The translations under genes were made by a program, and so were the position numbers. From contig NZ_CP034450.1 of the NCBI RefSeq assembly GCF_003952505.1, positions 992,001 to 1,056,000 on the forward strand: a stretch of 64,000 bases of DNA, read 5' to 3'. Numbering within the stretch: position 1 is the stretch's first letter; each line of letters begins with the position of its first letter. The notes under the pieces are model-generated. The model ran no database searches. It was not told the DNA's origin and saw only the letters and a program-made list of their open reading frames with translations. Below are positions 29,021 to 38,176 of the stretch, one piece after another. The DNA comes from Mesorhizobium sp. M4B.F.Ca.ET.058.02.1.1. Its GTDB lineage: Bacteria; Pseudomonadota; Alphaproteobacteria; Rhizobiales; Rhizobiaceae.

Positions 29021-29052
29021 CAAAAAAGCGCGGAGCCGGGAAAGCTCCGCGC
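29021..29052 (-). terminator. rho-independent terminator of the GMC operon
   Basis: On the minus strand, a 9-bp perfect stem GCGCGGAGC / GCTCCGCGC (29044-29052 and 29028-29036) with a 7-nt loop is followed directly by TTTTTTG. It lies 21 bp after the stop of the GMC oxidoreductase gene. Confidence 0.85.
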
Positions 29053-29072
29053 AGGCTGCCGGGAGGGCGTGT

Positions 29073-30644
29073 TCAGATGCTCTTCGCCGACATCTGTCCG
29101 GCAATGTAATCGGCCTGACGGATGGCGAGCGAGACGATGGTCAGCGTCGGGTTCTCGGCGCCGCCGGTGGTGAACTGGCTGCCGTCGGACACGAACAGGT
29201 TTTTGATGTCGTGCGCCTGGCCATGCTTGTTGACGACGCCGTCGACCGCCTTCTCGCTCATCCGGTTGGTGCCGAGATTGTGGGTCGAGGGATAGGGCGG
29301 CGTCGGGAAGGTCCGCGTCGCGCCAACCGCCGCGTACAGCGCCTGACCCTGCTTGTAGGCATGATCGCGCATCGCCGTGTCGTTGGCGTGATCGTCGAAA
29401 TGGACGTCGGCGATCGGCATGCCGTGCTCGTCCTTTTCGTCCTTGTGCAGCGTGATGCGGTTTTCCGGCCGCGGCATGTCCTCGCCGACGATCCACAGGC
29501 CCGCCATGTGGTCGTAGTGGTCGAGCGCCGTGGTGAAGGAGCGGCCCCAGCCGCCCGGGTTGAGGAAGGCCGCCATGAATGGCAGGCCGAGCGACAGCGT
29601 CTCCATCTCATAGCCACCGACGAAACCGCGCGAAGGGTCGTGGCGCGCCTCGTCGCGGATGATGCCGGCCATGGTGGTGCCGCGATACATGTGCACCGGC
29701 TTGTCGAAGATGGCGTAGACCGAGCCGGTTGTGTGGCGCATATAGTTCCTGCCCACCTGCCCCGAGGAATTGGCGAGCCCGTGCGGGAACTTGGCCGATT
29801 GCGAGTTGAGCAGCAGCCGCGGGCTCTCGATCGAGTTGCCGGCGACGGCGACGATGCGCGCCTTCTGCTCCTGCAGCTTGCCGTCCTTGTCGGCATAGAC
29901 GACGCCGGTCACCTTTCCGCTGGCGTCGTGGTTGATCTTGATCGCCATCGAATTCGGCCGCACCTCGAGATGGCCAGTCGCCTCACCCTTGGGGATCTCG
30001 GTGTAAAGCGTCGACCATTTGGCGCCCCACTCGCAGCCCTGGAAGCAGAAGCCTGTCTGCTGGCAGGAGTTGCGGTCGTCGCGCTGGACCGAGTTGATGG
30101 CCATGTTGCCGGTGTGGCATTCCTTGTAGCCGAGCTTGTCGGCGCCGGCCTTCAGCACCTTGAAGTTGTTGTTGCCCGGCAGTCTTGGCCAGTCATTGGT
30201 GCCGGTGACGCCCATCTTGGCTTCGGCCTTGGTGTAGTAGGGTTCCATCTCGGCCAGCGTGATCGGCCAGTCGAGCAAGCTGGCGCCTTCCACCTTGCCG
30301 TAGGTCGAGTGTGCCTTGAACTCATGCTCCTGGAAGCGCAGCGAGGCGCCCGCCCAATGCGTGGTCGAGCCACCGACCGACTTGACGATCCAGGCCGGCA
30401 GGTTTGGAAAATCCTTCGCCACCCGCCAGTCGCCGGATGTGGTGCGCTTGTCCTTCCAGGCAAGCTGGGTAAAGGAATCCCACTCGTCGTTGATGAAATC
30501 ATCGTACTCGTGGCGGGCGCCCGCCTCGAGGATGACGACGTCGATGCCTTTCTGGGCAAGTTCGTTGCCGAGTGTGCCGCCGCCGGCGCCCGAGCCGATG
30601 ATGACGACCACGCTGTCATTCTTGAGATCAAATGGTGCTGCCAT
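29073..30644 (-). CDS. GMC-family oxidoreductase, gluconate-2-dehydrogenase large-subunit type
   Basis: A 523-residue FAD enzyme. The Rossmann motif is VIIGSGAGGGTLGNELAQKG near residue 15, and the C-terminal catalytic block is YPSTHNLGTNRMSEKAVDG ... GGAENPTLTIVSLA, with the GMC His and Asn. It should oxidise a sugar acid or alcohol in the periplasm after co-export with its small subunit. The gene for a Tat-type subunit 3 lies 48 bp upstream, so the two form a pair; the usual cytochrome c subunit is missing nearby. Cys residues in CQQTGFCFQGCEWG resemble the cysteine-rich loop of this subgroup. Confidence 0.9.
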   Translation of the reverse strand: MAAPFDLKNDSVVVIIGSGAGGGTLGNELAQKGIDVVILEAGARHEYDDFINDEWDSFTQLAWKDKRTTSGDWRVAKDFPNLPAWIVKSVGGSTTHWAGASLRFQEHEFKAHSTYGKVEGASLLDWPITLAEMEPYYTKAEAKMGVTGTNDWPRLPGNNNFKVLKAGADKLGYKECHTGNMAINSVQRDDRNSCQQTGFCFQGCEWGAKWSTLYTEIPKGEATGHLEVRPNSMAIKINHDASGKVTGVVYADKDGKLQEQKARIVAVAGNSIESPRLLLNSQSAKFPHGLANSSGQVGRNYMRHTTGSVYAIFDKPVHMYRGTTMAGIIRDEARHDPSRGFVGGYEMETLSLGLPFMAAFLNPGGWGRSFTTALDHYDHMAGLWIVGEDMPRPENRITLHKDEKDEHGMPIADVHFDDHANDTAMRDHAYKQGQALYAAVGATRTFPTPPYPSTHNLGTNRMSEKAVDGVVNKHGQAHDIKNLFVSDGSQFTTGGAENPTLTIVSLAIRQADYIAGQMSAKSI

Positions 30645-30692
30645 GGTTTCCTCCCATGAATTCGGTCAAAAGCGGTTCAAGGAAAGAGCGGT

Positions 30693-31223
30693 TCAGAGCC
30701 ACTCGATGTCGTTGAAGCCGCGCTCGATGTAGCCGCCCTTGGAAAAGGACTCGCCCTCGTAGCCGAAGATCGGCCAGACATCCTTCTGGTTGTAGAGGCT
30801 GACGACCAGGCCGCTGCGTACCGTCTGGAAGAACGGCGAGCTCTCGATGTCCTTGAGCAGCGCGACGCGCTGCTCCTCCCAGCCGAGCCCGCGATAGCCG
30901 CCGCTGCCGGCCTTCTTGTCGAGTTCGGCGATGCCCTTCTCGATCAGCTCCTTATGGGCGGGGTCCTTGGCGGCCAGCTCGTCATGGGCCTTGACCGCGA
31001 TTGCGTAATGTTTGTCCGGTACCTGGTCGTGCGGGTAGATGTCGCGCGCCACCTGGATCAAGGTCGCCATGGTCTCTGGCTTCAGCGCCGCCGTTTCGAG
31101 ACCCCAGGCGTGTTGCGGGCTGATGACCGCGCTGCCGGAAATGACGAGCAACGCTCCCGCGCCGCCGCGTTTCAGAAGCTCGCGCCGCGACAGGCCGGGC
31201 TTCCTTTCATAGATGGTGACCAT
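30693..31223 (-). CDS. gluconate 2-dehydrogenase subunit 3 family protein, Tat-exported
   Basis: A 176-residue protein with a twin-arginine leader LSRRELLKRGGAGALLV and a mature domain ARDIYPHDQVPDKHYAIAV ... FGYEGESFSKGGYIERGF typical of the small subunit of membrane gluconate dehydrogenases. It likely pilots the folded FAD subunit across the membrane and stabilises it. The ATG at 31223 is preceded by GGAGG. It is the first gene of the two-gene operon with the GMC enzyme. Confidence 0.9.
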   Translation of the reverse strand: MVTIYERKPGLSRRELLKRGGAGALLVISGSAVISPQHAWGLETAALKPETMATLIQVARDIYPHDQVPDKHYAIAVKAHDELAAKDPAHKELIEKGIAELDKKAGSGGYRGLGWEEQRVALLKDIESSPFFQTVRSGLVVSLYNQKDVWPIFGYEGESFSKGGYIERGFNDIEWL

Positions 31224-31303
31224 TTGTTCCTCCCTGCTTGCTGTCCGCACCTCGAAGGGGTGCCTTTGCTGGCGCCGCGCTGGCCCGCGCGGCTGGTGGT
31301 CGC

Positions 31304-31699
31304 TTACTGAAACCGTCCTCCTCGCTGCAGGACCTCGATCTTGTAGCCGTCGGGATCCTCGATGAAGAAAAAGCGGGCGATCCGCGCCCCGTCGCGGTCG
31401 AACTCGACGATCTTCTTCGGGTTGAGGCCGAGCGCGCCGAGGCGGTCGTGCTCGCTGTCGAGGTCGGCGACCGAAACCGCGAGATGACCGTAGCCGTCGC
31501 CGAGTTCGTAAGGCTGCTCGCGACCCTTGTTGACGGTGAGCTCAAGCTCGAACGATGTCTCGGGATTGCTGAGATAGACCAGGGTGAAGGTCTCGAAATC
31601 CAGCCGATCGGCGATATCGAGTCCGAAAGCATTCCGATAGAAGTCGACAGACCGGGCCTCATTCAGAACCCGGATCATTGAGTGGATCGCTTTCGCCAA
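31304..31699 (-). CDS. glyoxalase I / VOC family protein
   Basis: A 131-residue lactoylglutathione-lyase-like protein: SMIRVLNEARSVDFYRNAFG, FELELTVNKGREQPYELGDG, GYGHLAVSVADLD, FFIEDPDGYKIEVLQRGG. The metal ligands His7, Glu (FELELT), His (GHLAVS) and Glu (KIEVLQ) are all present, consistent with methylglyoxal detoxification. It lies upstream of the gluconate dehydrogenase pair on the same strand with an 80-bp gap, so co-transcription is uncertain. Confidence 0.88.
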   Translation of the reverse strand: MAKAIHSMIRVLNEARSVDFYRNAFGLDIADRLDFETFTLVYLSNPETSFELELTVNKGREQPYELGDGYGHLAVSVADLDSEHDRLGALGLNPKKIVEFDRDGARIARFFFIEDPDGYKIEVLQRGGRFQ

Positions 31700-31956
31700 A
31701 TTTCAACCCTCTGCAGCCGCGCGGCAGATGCGCATGAGGGTGATTATGGGCGCCTTGCGGCAAAGGTGGTGGCAGCCGATTACCACGCGCGGGATCCGGA
31801 AAACGGATAGAAGGCGTGAGCGGGCCAGTTCCAGCGACGAAAGTCCGATTGCTGTTTTTGGCCTTCCGGTTGAGAATGGCCGGCCGCGACAGGCAAGACT
31901 CGACGGCGCGACTTGCATCGACTCGCGCCCAAAACCAACAAGAATGGGAGAAAACG

Positions 31957-32262
31957 ATGTGCAGGGTTTTCGCCGGGCAGGACCCGGAGGGCTACCGACA
32001 GATCAACCGGTCGATTCGCATCGACGGGCATTCCACGAGCATCCAGCTTGAGGCTACGTTTTGGGCATTGCTCGATGAGATCGCCGAAAGCCAGGGCCTG
32101 ACGACGCCCAAATTCATCTCGACGCTCTATGACGAGGCAATCCAGATCAACGGCCAGATCCCGAACTTCGCCTCGATGCTGCGCACCACCTGCGCGCTCT
32201 ATCTGCGCGGCCACCGGCCAACCGCGAACGAACAGGCGGCGCTGAAGCGGGAAGCCGCCTAG
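31957..32262 (+). CDS. ribbon-helix-helix domain protein (RHH_4 type)
   Basis: A 101-residue small protein with an N-terminal extension and an RHH-type segment: NRSIRIDGHSTSIQLEATFW then LLDEIAESQGLTTPKFISTLYDE. Members of this family in rhizobia bind DNA as dimers or act as small regulators. The ATG at 31957 has GGGAG at 31946-31950. The start codon is preceded by Arg-rich non-homologous sequence. It converges with deoD across a repeat element. Confidence 0.75.
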   Translation: MCRVFAGQDPEGYRQINRSIRIDGHSTSIQLEATFWALLDEIAESQGLTTPKFISTLYDEAIQINGQIPNFASMLRTTCALYLRGHRPTANEQAALKREAA

Positions 32263-32363
32263 AGCAATTCCAGGAAAAGTGCGTAGCGGTTTTCCGTCCG
32301 GAATCGCGTCAAAACAAAGAGATAGAGCGGTTCAGCGTTTCCATGAAACGATGAACCGTTCTA
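32263..32363. repeat. rhizobial intergenic mosaic-type repeat with 18-bp hairpin
   Basis: The segment AGAGCAATTCCAGGAAAAG ... AACCGTTCTAG is a sequence type I recognise as dispersed in Rhizobiales intergenic regions. It contains ATTCCAGGAAAA / TTTTCCGTCCGGAAT and, at 32324-32362, an almost perfect hairpin: AGAGCGGTTCAGCGTTTC faces GAAACGATGAACCGTTCT with two imperfect pairs and a 3-nt loop. It lies exactly between convergent genes and overlaps the deoD stop, so it may also terminate transcription from both sides. Confidence 0.7.
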
Positions 32364-33107
32364 GTCGACGGCGACTTCGAGCGCCAGCCGCGTCATGTCG
32401 GTGAACAGCTCCTGGCGCTCGGAATAGTCGGTCTGCTCGCCGTTGGCGACATGATCGACCACGTTCAGCAACGACAGCGCCCGCGCGCCGAAATGGGCCG
32501 AAATGCGGTACAGGGCGCTGGTCTCCATATCGACGGCGAGCGCTCCCATCGCGATGGCTTCGGCATAGCGGGCGCGGCCCTGCGGATGATAGAAAATATC
32601 GCTGCAGATCGTCAGCCCCGCCCGGTGCTCGATGCCGAGCGCCTCGGCCCGCCGCAATGCCCCGGCCAGCAGTTCCGGATCGGGACCGGCGGCGGCGTAA
32701 AGCCCGAAGACCTGGCCGCTGTCGGCATTCTCGGCGCGGACCGATCGCGATATCACCAGGCCGCGCAGCGGCACCTCGGCGCTCAGGCCGCCACAGGTGC
32801 CGGTCCGGATCAGCGTCTTGACGCCGTGGAAGTCGAGAAGCTCATGGGCGTAGATCAGGAATGACGAGACGCCGATGCCAGTAGACTGGATGCTGACCGG
32901 CTTGCCCCGGAACCGGCCGGTGAAGCCCAGCGCGCCCCTGCGGCGATTGACGCAGCGCGGCGCCTCGAGAAAAGTCGCAGCCATCCATTCGGCGCGCTCC
33001 GGGTCGCCCGGCAGCAGCACCGTTTCGGCAAAATCACCCTTCTCCGCTTCGTTGTGCGGCGTCACGGCATCTACCCCAATTCCCCGCCGCGTTGTCACCG
33101 CAATCAT
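32361..33107 (-). CDS. deoD: purine-nucleoside phosphorylase DeoD-type
   Basis: A 248-residue hexameric-type phosphorylase that splits purine nucleosides with phosphate. Motifs: LLPGDPERAEWMAATFLE, RTGTCGGLSAEVPLRGLV and VDMETSALYRIS, the last contacting the ribose. ATG at 33107 is used; the longer frame adds non-homologous residues. The stop lies inside the adjacent intergenic repeat. It shares the minus strand with cckA, 200 bp away, and appears to be a separate unit. Confidence 0.93.
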   Translation of the reverse strand: MIAVTTRRGIGVDAVTPHNEAEKGDFAETVLLPGDPERAEWMAATFLEAPRCVNRRRGALGFTGRFRGKPVSIQSTGIGVSSFLIYAHELLDFHGVKTLIRTGTCGGLSAEVPLRGLVISRSVRAENADSGQVFGLYAAAGPDPELLAGALRRAEALGIEHRAGLTICSDIFYHPQGRARYAEAIAMGALAVDMETSALYRISAHFGARALSLLNVVDHVANGEQTDYSERQELFTDMTRLALEVAVD

Positions 33108-33306
33108 GGCGATCTCGCGTCGATGCGCAAGCCGCGATTGCGACGCTCCAGTGGCCGGCCTCACTGGTTATGAGTGGACGGATCGCTCCCCGGCGCCGCC
33201 ACCTGTAACGGGCATGGCGCTGGCGTCTGTGCGCTCGATCACATTGAGCCCGCTGTTTGTGCGCGTCGTTCTCGCAAAACCACGGCACATTTTTGGCCGA
33301 CACGCA

Positions 33307-35880
33307 TCAGGATTCCAACACGTCCTTGACGATGGTTGCCAACTGCTTGAGAGAAAACGGCTTCGGCAGGAAGCCGAAATGCGCGTCGGCGGGCAGGTTC
33401 CTGGCAAAGGCGTCCTCGGCGTAGCCTGAGACGAAGACGAACTTGATGTCGGGCTGCCGCTTGCGCAACTCGCCTAGCAGCGTCGGCCCGTCCATTTCCG
33501 GCATCACTACGTCGGACACGACGATGTCGATCTTGCCGCCGAGCGCCTCGAACACTTCCAGTGCCTCGACGCCGGAGGACGCTTCGTGGACGGTATAGCC
33601 GCGCGATGTCAGTGCCCGCATGCCGCCCATGCGAACGGCGTCTTCGTCCTCGACGAGCAGCACAGTCGCCGAACCCGACAGGTCCTTGGCCGTCTCCGCC
33701 GGTTTCACTGGCGCCGCCGGCGCCTCGCCCGCTTCGCTCGCCGGCTTCACTTCCGCGATGAGGCGCGGCAGGAAGATGCGGAATACCGTGCCCTTGCCAA
33801 CTTCCGAATCACAGAAGATGAACCCGCCCGTCTGCTTGATGATGCCATAGACCATCGACAGGCCGAGGCCGGTGCCCTTGCCGACTTCCTTGGTGGTGAA
33901 GAAGGGTTCGAATATCTTCTTCAGCACATCCGGCGCGATGCCGGTGCCGGTATCCTCGATCTCGACCACCACGTAGTCGGCCGGGGTGAGCTCGCGGTAT
34001 GAGAAGCTCTTGCATTCCTCGGCTGTGACGTTGCGGGTGCGCACCGCAAGGTCGCCGCCCGCCGGCATCGCGTCGCGCGCGTTGACGGCAAGGTTCACCA
34101 CCACCTGCTCGAACTGCCCGATATCGACCTTGACCGGCCAGAGATCGCGACCGTGGTCGATCTTCAGCTTGATGTCGTTGCCGACCAGACGGGCGAGCAG
34201 CATCCTGAGGTCGGCCAGAACATCGGTCAGGTTCAGCACTTCCGGGCGCAGGGTCTGCTTGCGCGAGAAGGCGAGAAGCTGCCTGACCAGCGAAGCCGCG
34301 CGGTTGGCATTCTGCTTGATGTTCATGATGTCGGGGAAGGACGGATCCGACGGGCGGTGGTTGGTCAAGAGCAGGTCCGACGCCATGATGATGGCGGTCA
34401 GCACATTGTTGAAGTCGTGTGCGATGCCGCCGGCGAGCTGGCCGACCGCCTGCATCTTCTGGCTCTGCGCCATCTGGCCTTCGAGCGCCTTCTGCTCGGT
34501 GGTGTCGACAGCATAGACGATGGCTGATTCCTCGGCACCTTCGCCGCCGGTGCCCTCGGCAACCGCGTTGACGTAGAAGCGGATGTGCCGATCCTCGTTG
34601 CCGGGCAACAAAGTGTCGATCGGCTCGATTTCGGCCTGCCGTTGCCTGGCCTTCTCGAAAGCCTCGGCGAAAGCCGGCCGGTCGCGCTCGTGGATGACCG
34701 TGTCGAGCCGGACGCGGCGGTCGACCGCGTCGCGATCGACGACCGAGGAAAACAGCGAGAGGAACGGCGCGTTGGTGCGCAGGATGCGCCCATTGGCGTC
34801 GACGCCGGCGATAGCCATCGGCGTCGAGTTGAAGAAGCGGGTGAAACGGACTTCCGAGGCGCGAAGATCGGCGGAGGCATCCTCGCCCTGGGTGCGGTTG
34901 AGCACAATTGTGCGGGTCGGACCGCCGACGCCCTCGCGGCTCGCCGAGACGCGGTGCATGAAGCGCACCGGCAGCGCCTCGCCAGTCATCGTCGTCAGGT
35001 CGAGATCGATGACGGCGTTGCGCGTGGTGCCGGGATCGGCCTTGACCGAGCGGACCAGCGCCATGCCGTCGCCGGCGACGATCTCGGGCAGCGTGACGGC
35101 GCCCGGCGTGAAGCTCGCCAGATCGATGCCCAGCCATTCGGCGAGCGTGGCGTTGATGTAGGTGACGCGGCCTTCCTGGTCGGCCGAAAAGAAACCGGCC
35201 GGCGCATGGTCGAGATGGTCGATCGCCTTTTGCAGGTCGAGGAAGAAACGCTCCTGCTCGGCCCGCTCTTGCGAGATATCGGCAAGCTGCCAGGCAAGCA
35301 TCGGCAGCCGCTGGCCCGGCACATTGAAAGCGCGTGCGCGGGTGCGGTACCAGTGCGCACCGGGCTCCGCGCCGGGGCGGATGGATTGCGCAAGCCTGAA
35401 CTCGCCATCGCCCGCCTGGCCGTCGCGCAGGCCCGATGCCAGCCGGTAGATGGTCATGGAGGCCTCTGGAACGTCCGACAGCAGCCCTTCGACCGTCTTG
35501 AGGTCGGCCGCCGACGAAGCGCCCGTCATATCGGCATAGGCACGGTTGGCGTAGATGATACGGGCCTTGGTATCCGTGACCAGCAGGCCTTGCGACATCG
35601 AATCGACAAAGGCTTTGGACAGTTCGTCGCTGGTCGAGCGCGGCGCGACCTGAACGAAGCCGATAGCGGTGGCAAACAGGAAGCCGACGCCGATCATCGC
35701 CAGCACGCCGAGCATGCCGAGCAGGAAGGGATCGCCGAGGCGCTCGCGGAAAAGCCCGAAAACGATCGCCGCACCGGTCAGGACAACGATGAAGATGATG
35801 AGCCGGGTCACGGCACCCGGACGCGTGTTCTGGTCGACGATCGGTACCGGATAGAAATCGCCGCGCGTTTCCTTGGCCAT
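33307..35880 (-). CDS. cckA: cell-cycle hybrid histidine kinase CckA
   Basis: An 857-residue hybrid kinase. Two membrane helices near residues 26-44 and 52-76, then PAS domains (about 85-205, 215-335 and 340-465), a HisKA domain with the phosphorylated His488 in [14 protein letters not shown], a catalytic ATPase domain ([28 protein letters not shown]) and a C-terminal receiver with Asp790 in [12 protein letters not shown]. CckA phosphorylates ChpT, which passes the phosphate to CtrA and CpdR. ATG at 35880 follows AGGGGGCAC. The gene is divergent from the FliO-like ORF across a 220-bp region. Confidence 0.96.
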   Translation of the reverse strand: MAKETRGDFYPVPIVDQNTRPGAVTRLIIFIVVLTGAAIVFGLFRERLGDPFLLGMLGVLAMIGVGFLFATAIGFVQVAPRSTSDELSKAFVDSMSQGLLVTDTKARIIYANRAYADMTGASSAADLKTVEGLLSDVPEASMTIYRLASGLRDGQAGDGEFRLAQSIRPGAEPGAHWYRTRARAFNVPGQRLPMLAWQLADISQERAEQERFFLDLQKAIDHLDHAPAGFFSADQEGRVTYINATLAEWLGIDLASFTPGAVTLPEIVAGDGMALVRSVKADPGTTRNAVIDLDLTTMTGEALPVRFMHRVSASREGVGGPTRTIVLNRTQGEDASADLRASEVRFTRFFNSTPMAIAGVDANGRILRTNAPFLSLFSSVVDRDAVDRRVRLDTVIHERDRPAFAEAFEKARQRQAEIEPIDTLLPGNEDRHIRFYVNAVAEGTGGEGAEESAIVYAVDTTEQKALEGQMAQSQKMQAVGQLAGGIAHDFNNVLTAIIMASDLLLTNHRPSDPSFPDIMNIKQNANRAASLVRQLLAFSRKQTLRPEVLNLTDVLADLRMLLARLVGNDIKLKIDHGRDLWPVKVDIGQFEQVVVNLAVNARDAMPAGGDLAVRTRNVTAEECKSFSYRELTPADYVVVEIEDTGTGIAPDVLKKIFEPFFTTKEVGKGTGLGLSMVYGIIKQTGGFIFCDSEVGKGTVFRIFLPRLIAEVKPASEAGEAPAAPVKPAETAKDLSGSATVLLVEDEDAVRMGGMRALTSRGYTVHEASSGVEALEVFEALGGKIDIVVSDVVMPEMDGPTLLGELRKRQPDIKFVFVSGYAEDAFARNLPADAHFGFLPKPFSLKQLATIVKDVLES

Positions 35881-36098
35881 GTGCCCCCTGCTCGTGATTC
35901 CGGTGCCCGACACCCCGCGGACGGCCGGTTGAATCACATTCTCCTGTAGCGGAAAAGGCCCCGGCGGCAAATGTCAGATAAAAATGGCGCCGGGCAATGG
36001 ATTCGTGTTTCAAACTGTTCACGAAGCGTGATGCCAACTTGCGGCGGCTGGTCCGCACGGTTTAGTGTCGCGTCACCTCAAAAAAGGGCGGTGCACCG

Positions 36099-36821
36099 AT
36101 GCTGCAGTGGCTGGATAGCGTGGCGGGTCCTGGTTATGTCGCCGCAATCCTGTGGACGTTTGCCGCGCTCGTTCTGCTGGTGGTCGTTCTCCTCATCATC
36201 AAGCTGGTGCGCAGCCTGACGTTCGGGACATTCGTCGCCGGCGGCCGCAACCGCAAGACCAGGCTGGCCGTCATGGACGCCACGGCGGTCGACAGTCACC
36301 GCCGGTTGGTGCTGGTGCGCCGCGACGACATTGAACACCTCATCCTGATCGGCGGCCCGACCGACGTCGTCGTCGAGCGCGACATCAGGCTTGCAGCACC
36401 GCGCCGCCCGGCATTGACCGGAGACAGCGGCCAGCAGCAGGCCCAGGCGCCGCGGCCGCGCCCCACCCAGCCGGCACCCGCGCCTGCAAGGCAGGCGCCA
36501 CCCCAGCAGCAGCCGGCAAGCGCCACGCCGCTCCCTGCCCGCCCGCGCCCAGCCGCGCCGGCACCGGCGCCGAGGCCCGCCGTCGCGAGCCATCAGGCGA
36601 GCAACATCACGCCGCTGCCTGCCTATGGTTCGGCCAACACCAATGGCGCCCGGCATGCCCCGCCGCCAGCCAAGCCAGTTTCCATAGACGATACGCTGAT
36701 GCAGGAACTCGAGGTTTCGCTCGACGATTCACATGCGAGCAAACCGGCGGCGAAGGCGCCGTCATCGCTCGACGACGAAATGACGAAGCTACTCGGCGAA
36801 CTTGCCAGCCAGAAGCGGTAG
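36099..36821 (+). CDS. FliO-like membrane protein with proline-rich tail
   Basis: A 240-residue protein. One membrane helix (about residues 13-37) is followed by GGRNRKTRLAVMDATAVDSH and RRDDIEHLILIGGPTDVVVE, which is the FliO/MopB domain. A Pro/Ala/Gln-rich linker of about 90 residues and an acidic C-terminal part (SIDDTLMQELEVSLDDSH, SLDDEMTKLLGEL) follow. FliO aids assembly of the flagellar export apparatus, but no flagellar gene is in the window. The neighbour is cckA. Confidence 0.8.
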   Translation: MLQWLDSVAGPGYVAAILWTFAALVLLVVVLLIIKLVRSLTFGTFVAGGRNRKTRLAVMDATAVDSHRRLVLVRRDDIEHLILIGGPTDVVVERDIRLAAPRRPALTGDSGQQQAQAPRPRPTQPAPAPARQAPPQQQPASATPLPARPRPAAPAPAPRPAVASHQASNITPLPAYGSANTNGARHAPPPAKPVSIDDTLMQELEVSLDDSHASKPAAKAPSSLDDEMTKLLGELASQKR

Positions 36822-36877
36822 CAAAAGTCAAATCCGGCAACACGGATTGGGCATCGAGGAGGCACGGCCGCGCCCGC

Positions 36878-36903
36878 ACAAAATGGCCGGTCGCCCGGCC
36901 ATT
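36878..36903 (-). terminator. hairpin terminator downstream of dksA
   Basis: On the minus strand AATGGCCGG / CCGGCCATT (36895-36903 and 36882-36890) forms a 9-bp stem with a 4-nt loop, followed by TTTTG (36878-36882 on the other strand). It lies just past the dksA stop and the end of the convergent FliO-like gene. Confidence 0.55.
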
Positions 36904-36930
36904 AACGATTCCGGGACGATCGTTCGCGGG

Positions 36931-37347
36931 TCAGTCGTCGCGATAGACCTTCTCGCGGCGCTCGTGGCGCTCCTGCGCCTCGATCGACAGGGTCGCGATC
37001 GGACGCGCATCGAGCCGCTTCAGGGCAATCGGCTCGCCAGTCTCCTCGCAATAGCCGTAAGTGCCTTCATCGATGCGCTGGAGCGCGGAATCGATTTTCG
37101 AGATGAGCTTGCGCTGACGATCGCGGGCGCGGAGTTCAATGGCTCGGTCGGTTTCCGAGGAGGCGCGGTCGGCGAGGTCGGGATGGTTGGCGTTTTCCTG
37201 CTGCAGGATTTCGAGGGTTTCGCGCGCTTCGCGCAAAATGTCGTTCTTCCAGGCGACGAGCTTCATGCGAAAGTAGGATTTCTGCCGTTCGTTCATGAAC
37301 GGCTCGTCTTCGGAGGGTACGTAATCGGCGGTAACGATGTCGTTCAT
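36931..37347 (-). CDS. dksA: RNA polymerase-binding protein DksA, single-cysteine type
   Basis: A 138-residue DksA. N-terminal coiled coil (FRMKLVAWKNDILREARETL), then YGYCEETGEPIALKRLDARP and SIEAQERHERREKVYRDD. In classical DksA four cysteines hold zinc. Here only the first (YGYCEETG) remains; the others are Thr/Gly, Ser (TLSIEA) and Ala. This form is usual in Alphaproteobacteria. It binds the secondary channel of RNA polymerase and with ppGpp adjusts transcription. The start at 37347 is the usual one. Confidence 0.93.
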   Translation of the reverse strand: MNDIVTADYVPSEDEPFMNERQKSYFRMKLVAWKNDILREARETLEILQQENANHPDLADRASSETDRAIELRARDRQRKLISKIDSALQRIDEGTYGYCEETGEPIALKRLDARPIATLSIEAQERHERREKVYRDD

Positions 37348-37593
37348 TCGACTCACCCAACAACCCCAAATTTGGCGCCTATATATTCGCGCAGAGAAGC
37401 CTGCACAAGCGCAATCGGCGACCGTTTCACGCAAATGTAATATCGGGCTCACAGCTGACCATGATATCTTTATGCTTGCGGGCGGAACTCGAATTCATCC
37501 ATGATTCGTTGTGGTTGAAGGCTATTGGCCATTGTGCGCCATGCCTTTCTCGTGGCTAATCCCATTGTGCCAACAAGGCATTTTGGGGGAGCG

Positions 37594-38097
37594 GTGAGCA
37601 AACTCTACCTGTTGAGACATGCCAAGGCCGGATGGGCGCTGCCCGGCGTACGCGACTTCGACCGTCCGCTCGATGCCTCCGGCATCGCCGATGCCGAGGC
37701 GATCGGGGCAGCCATGCGCAGCCGCAACTACGTGCCCGACCTGACCCTTTGCTCCAACGCAAAACGGGCTCGCCAGACCCTGGAGGGACTGGCCGGCCAG
37801 ACAGATACCGGGCGGGTGCTGTTCTTCGACACGCTCTACAGCGAGGACGCCGCCGGCTATCTCGCCATCATCCGCGACAATGGCGGGGCGGGCTCGCTTC
37901 TGGTCATCGGCCACAATCCGATGACGGAGGATCTCGCCATGGCGGTTTCGGGCGACGGCGAGGAAGCCGCGCGTGGCATGCTGAACCACGGTTTCCCCAC
38001 CTCGGGCCTCGCCGTCGTGCGCTTTCCAGGCGATCTTGCCCATGCCGAGCAAGGCAGCGGCTATCTCGAGGCCTTTCTGACACCGGCCGATCTCTGA
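37594..38097 (+). CDS. sixA: phosphohistidine phosphatase SixA-like
   Basis: A 167-residue histidine-phosphatase-superfamily protein. The catalytic RHG-type motif is LYLLRHAKAGWALPG, with SNAKRARQTLEGL and the second His in LLVIGHNPMTEDLAM. SixA removes phosphate from His residues of signalling proteins in E. coli; here the target is unknown. GTG at 37594 is the start, preceded by GGGGGAG; the upstream open frame is not homologous. It is about 80 bp upstream of a YcjX-like gene. Confidence 0.9.
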   Translation: MSKLYLLRHAKAGWALPGVRDFDRPLDASGIADAEAIGAAMRSRNYVPDLTLCSNAKRARQTLEGLAGQTDTGRVLFFDTLYSEDAAGYLAIIRDNGGAGSLLVIGHNPMTEDLAMAVSGDGEEAARGMLNHGFPTSGLAVVRFPGDLAHAEQGSGYLEAFLTPADL

Positions 38098-38176
38098 GAC
38101 GCAAATTGGCGGCGCCATTCCAAACCGCCGCCTGAGTGCCTATATCGGGAACCGACCGGCCCTCAGAGAGCATGTT

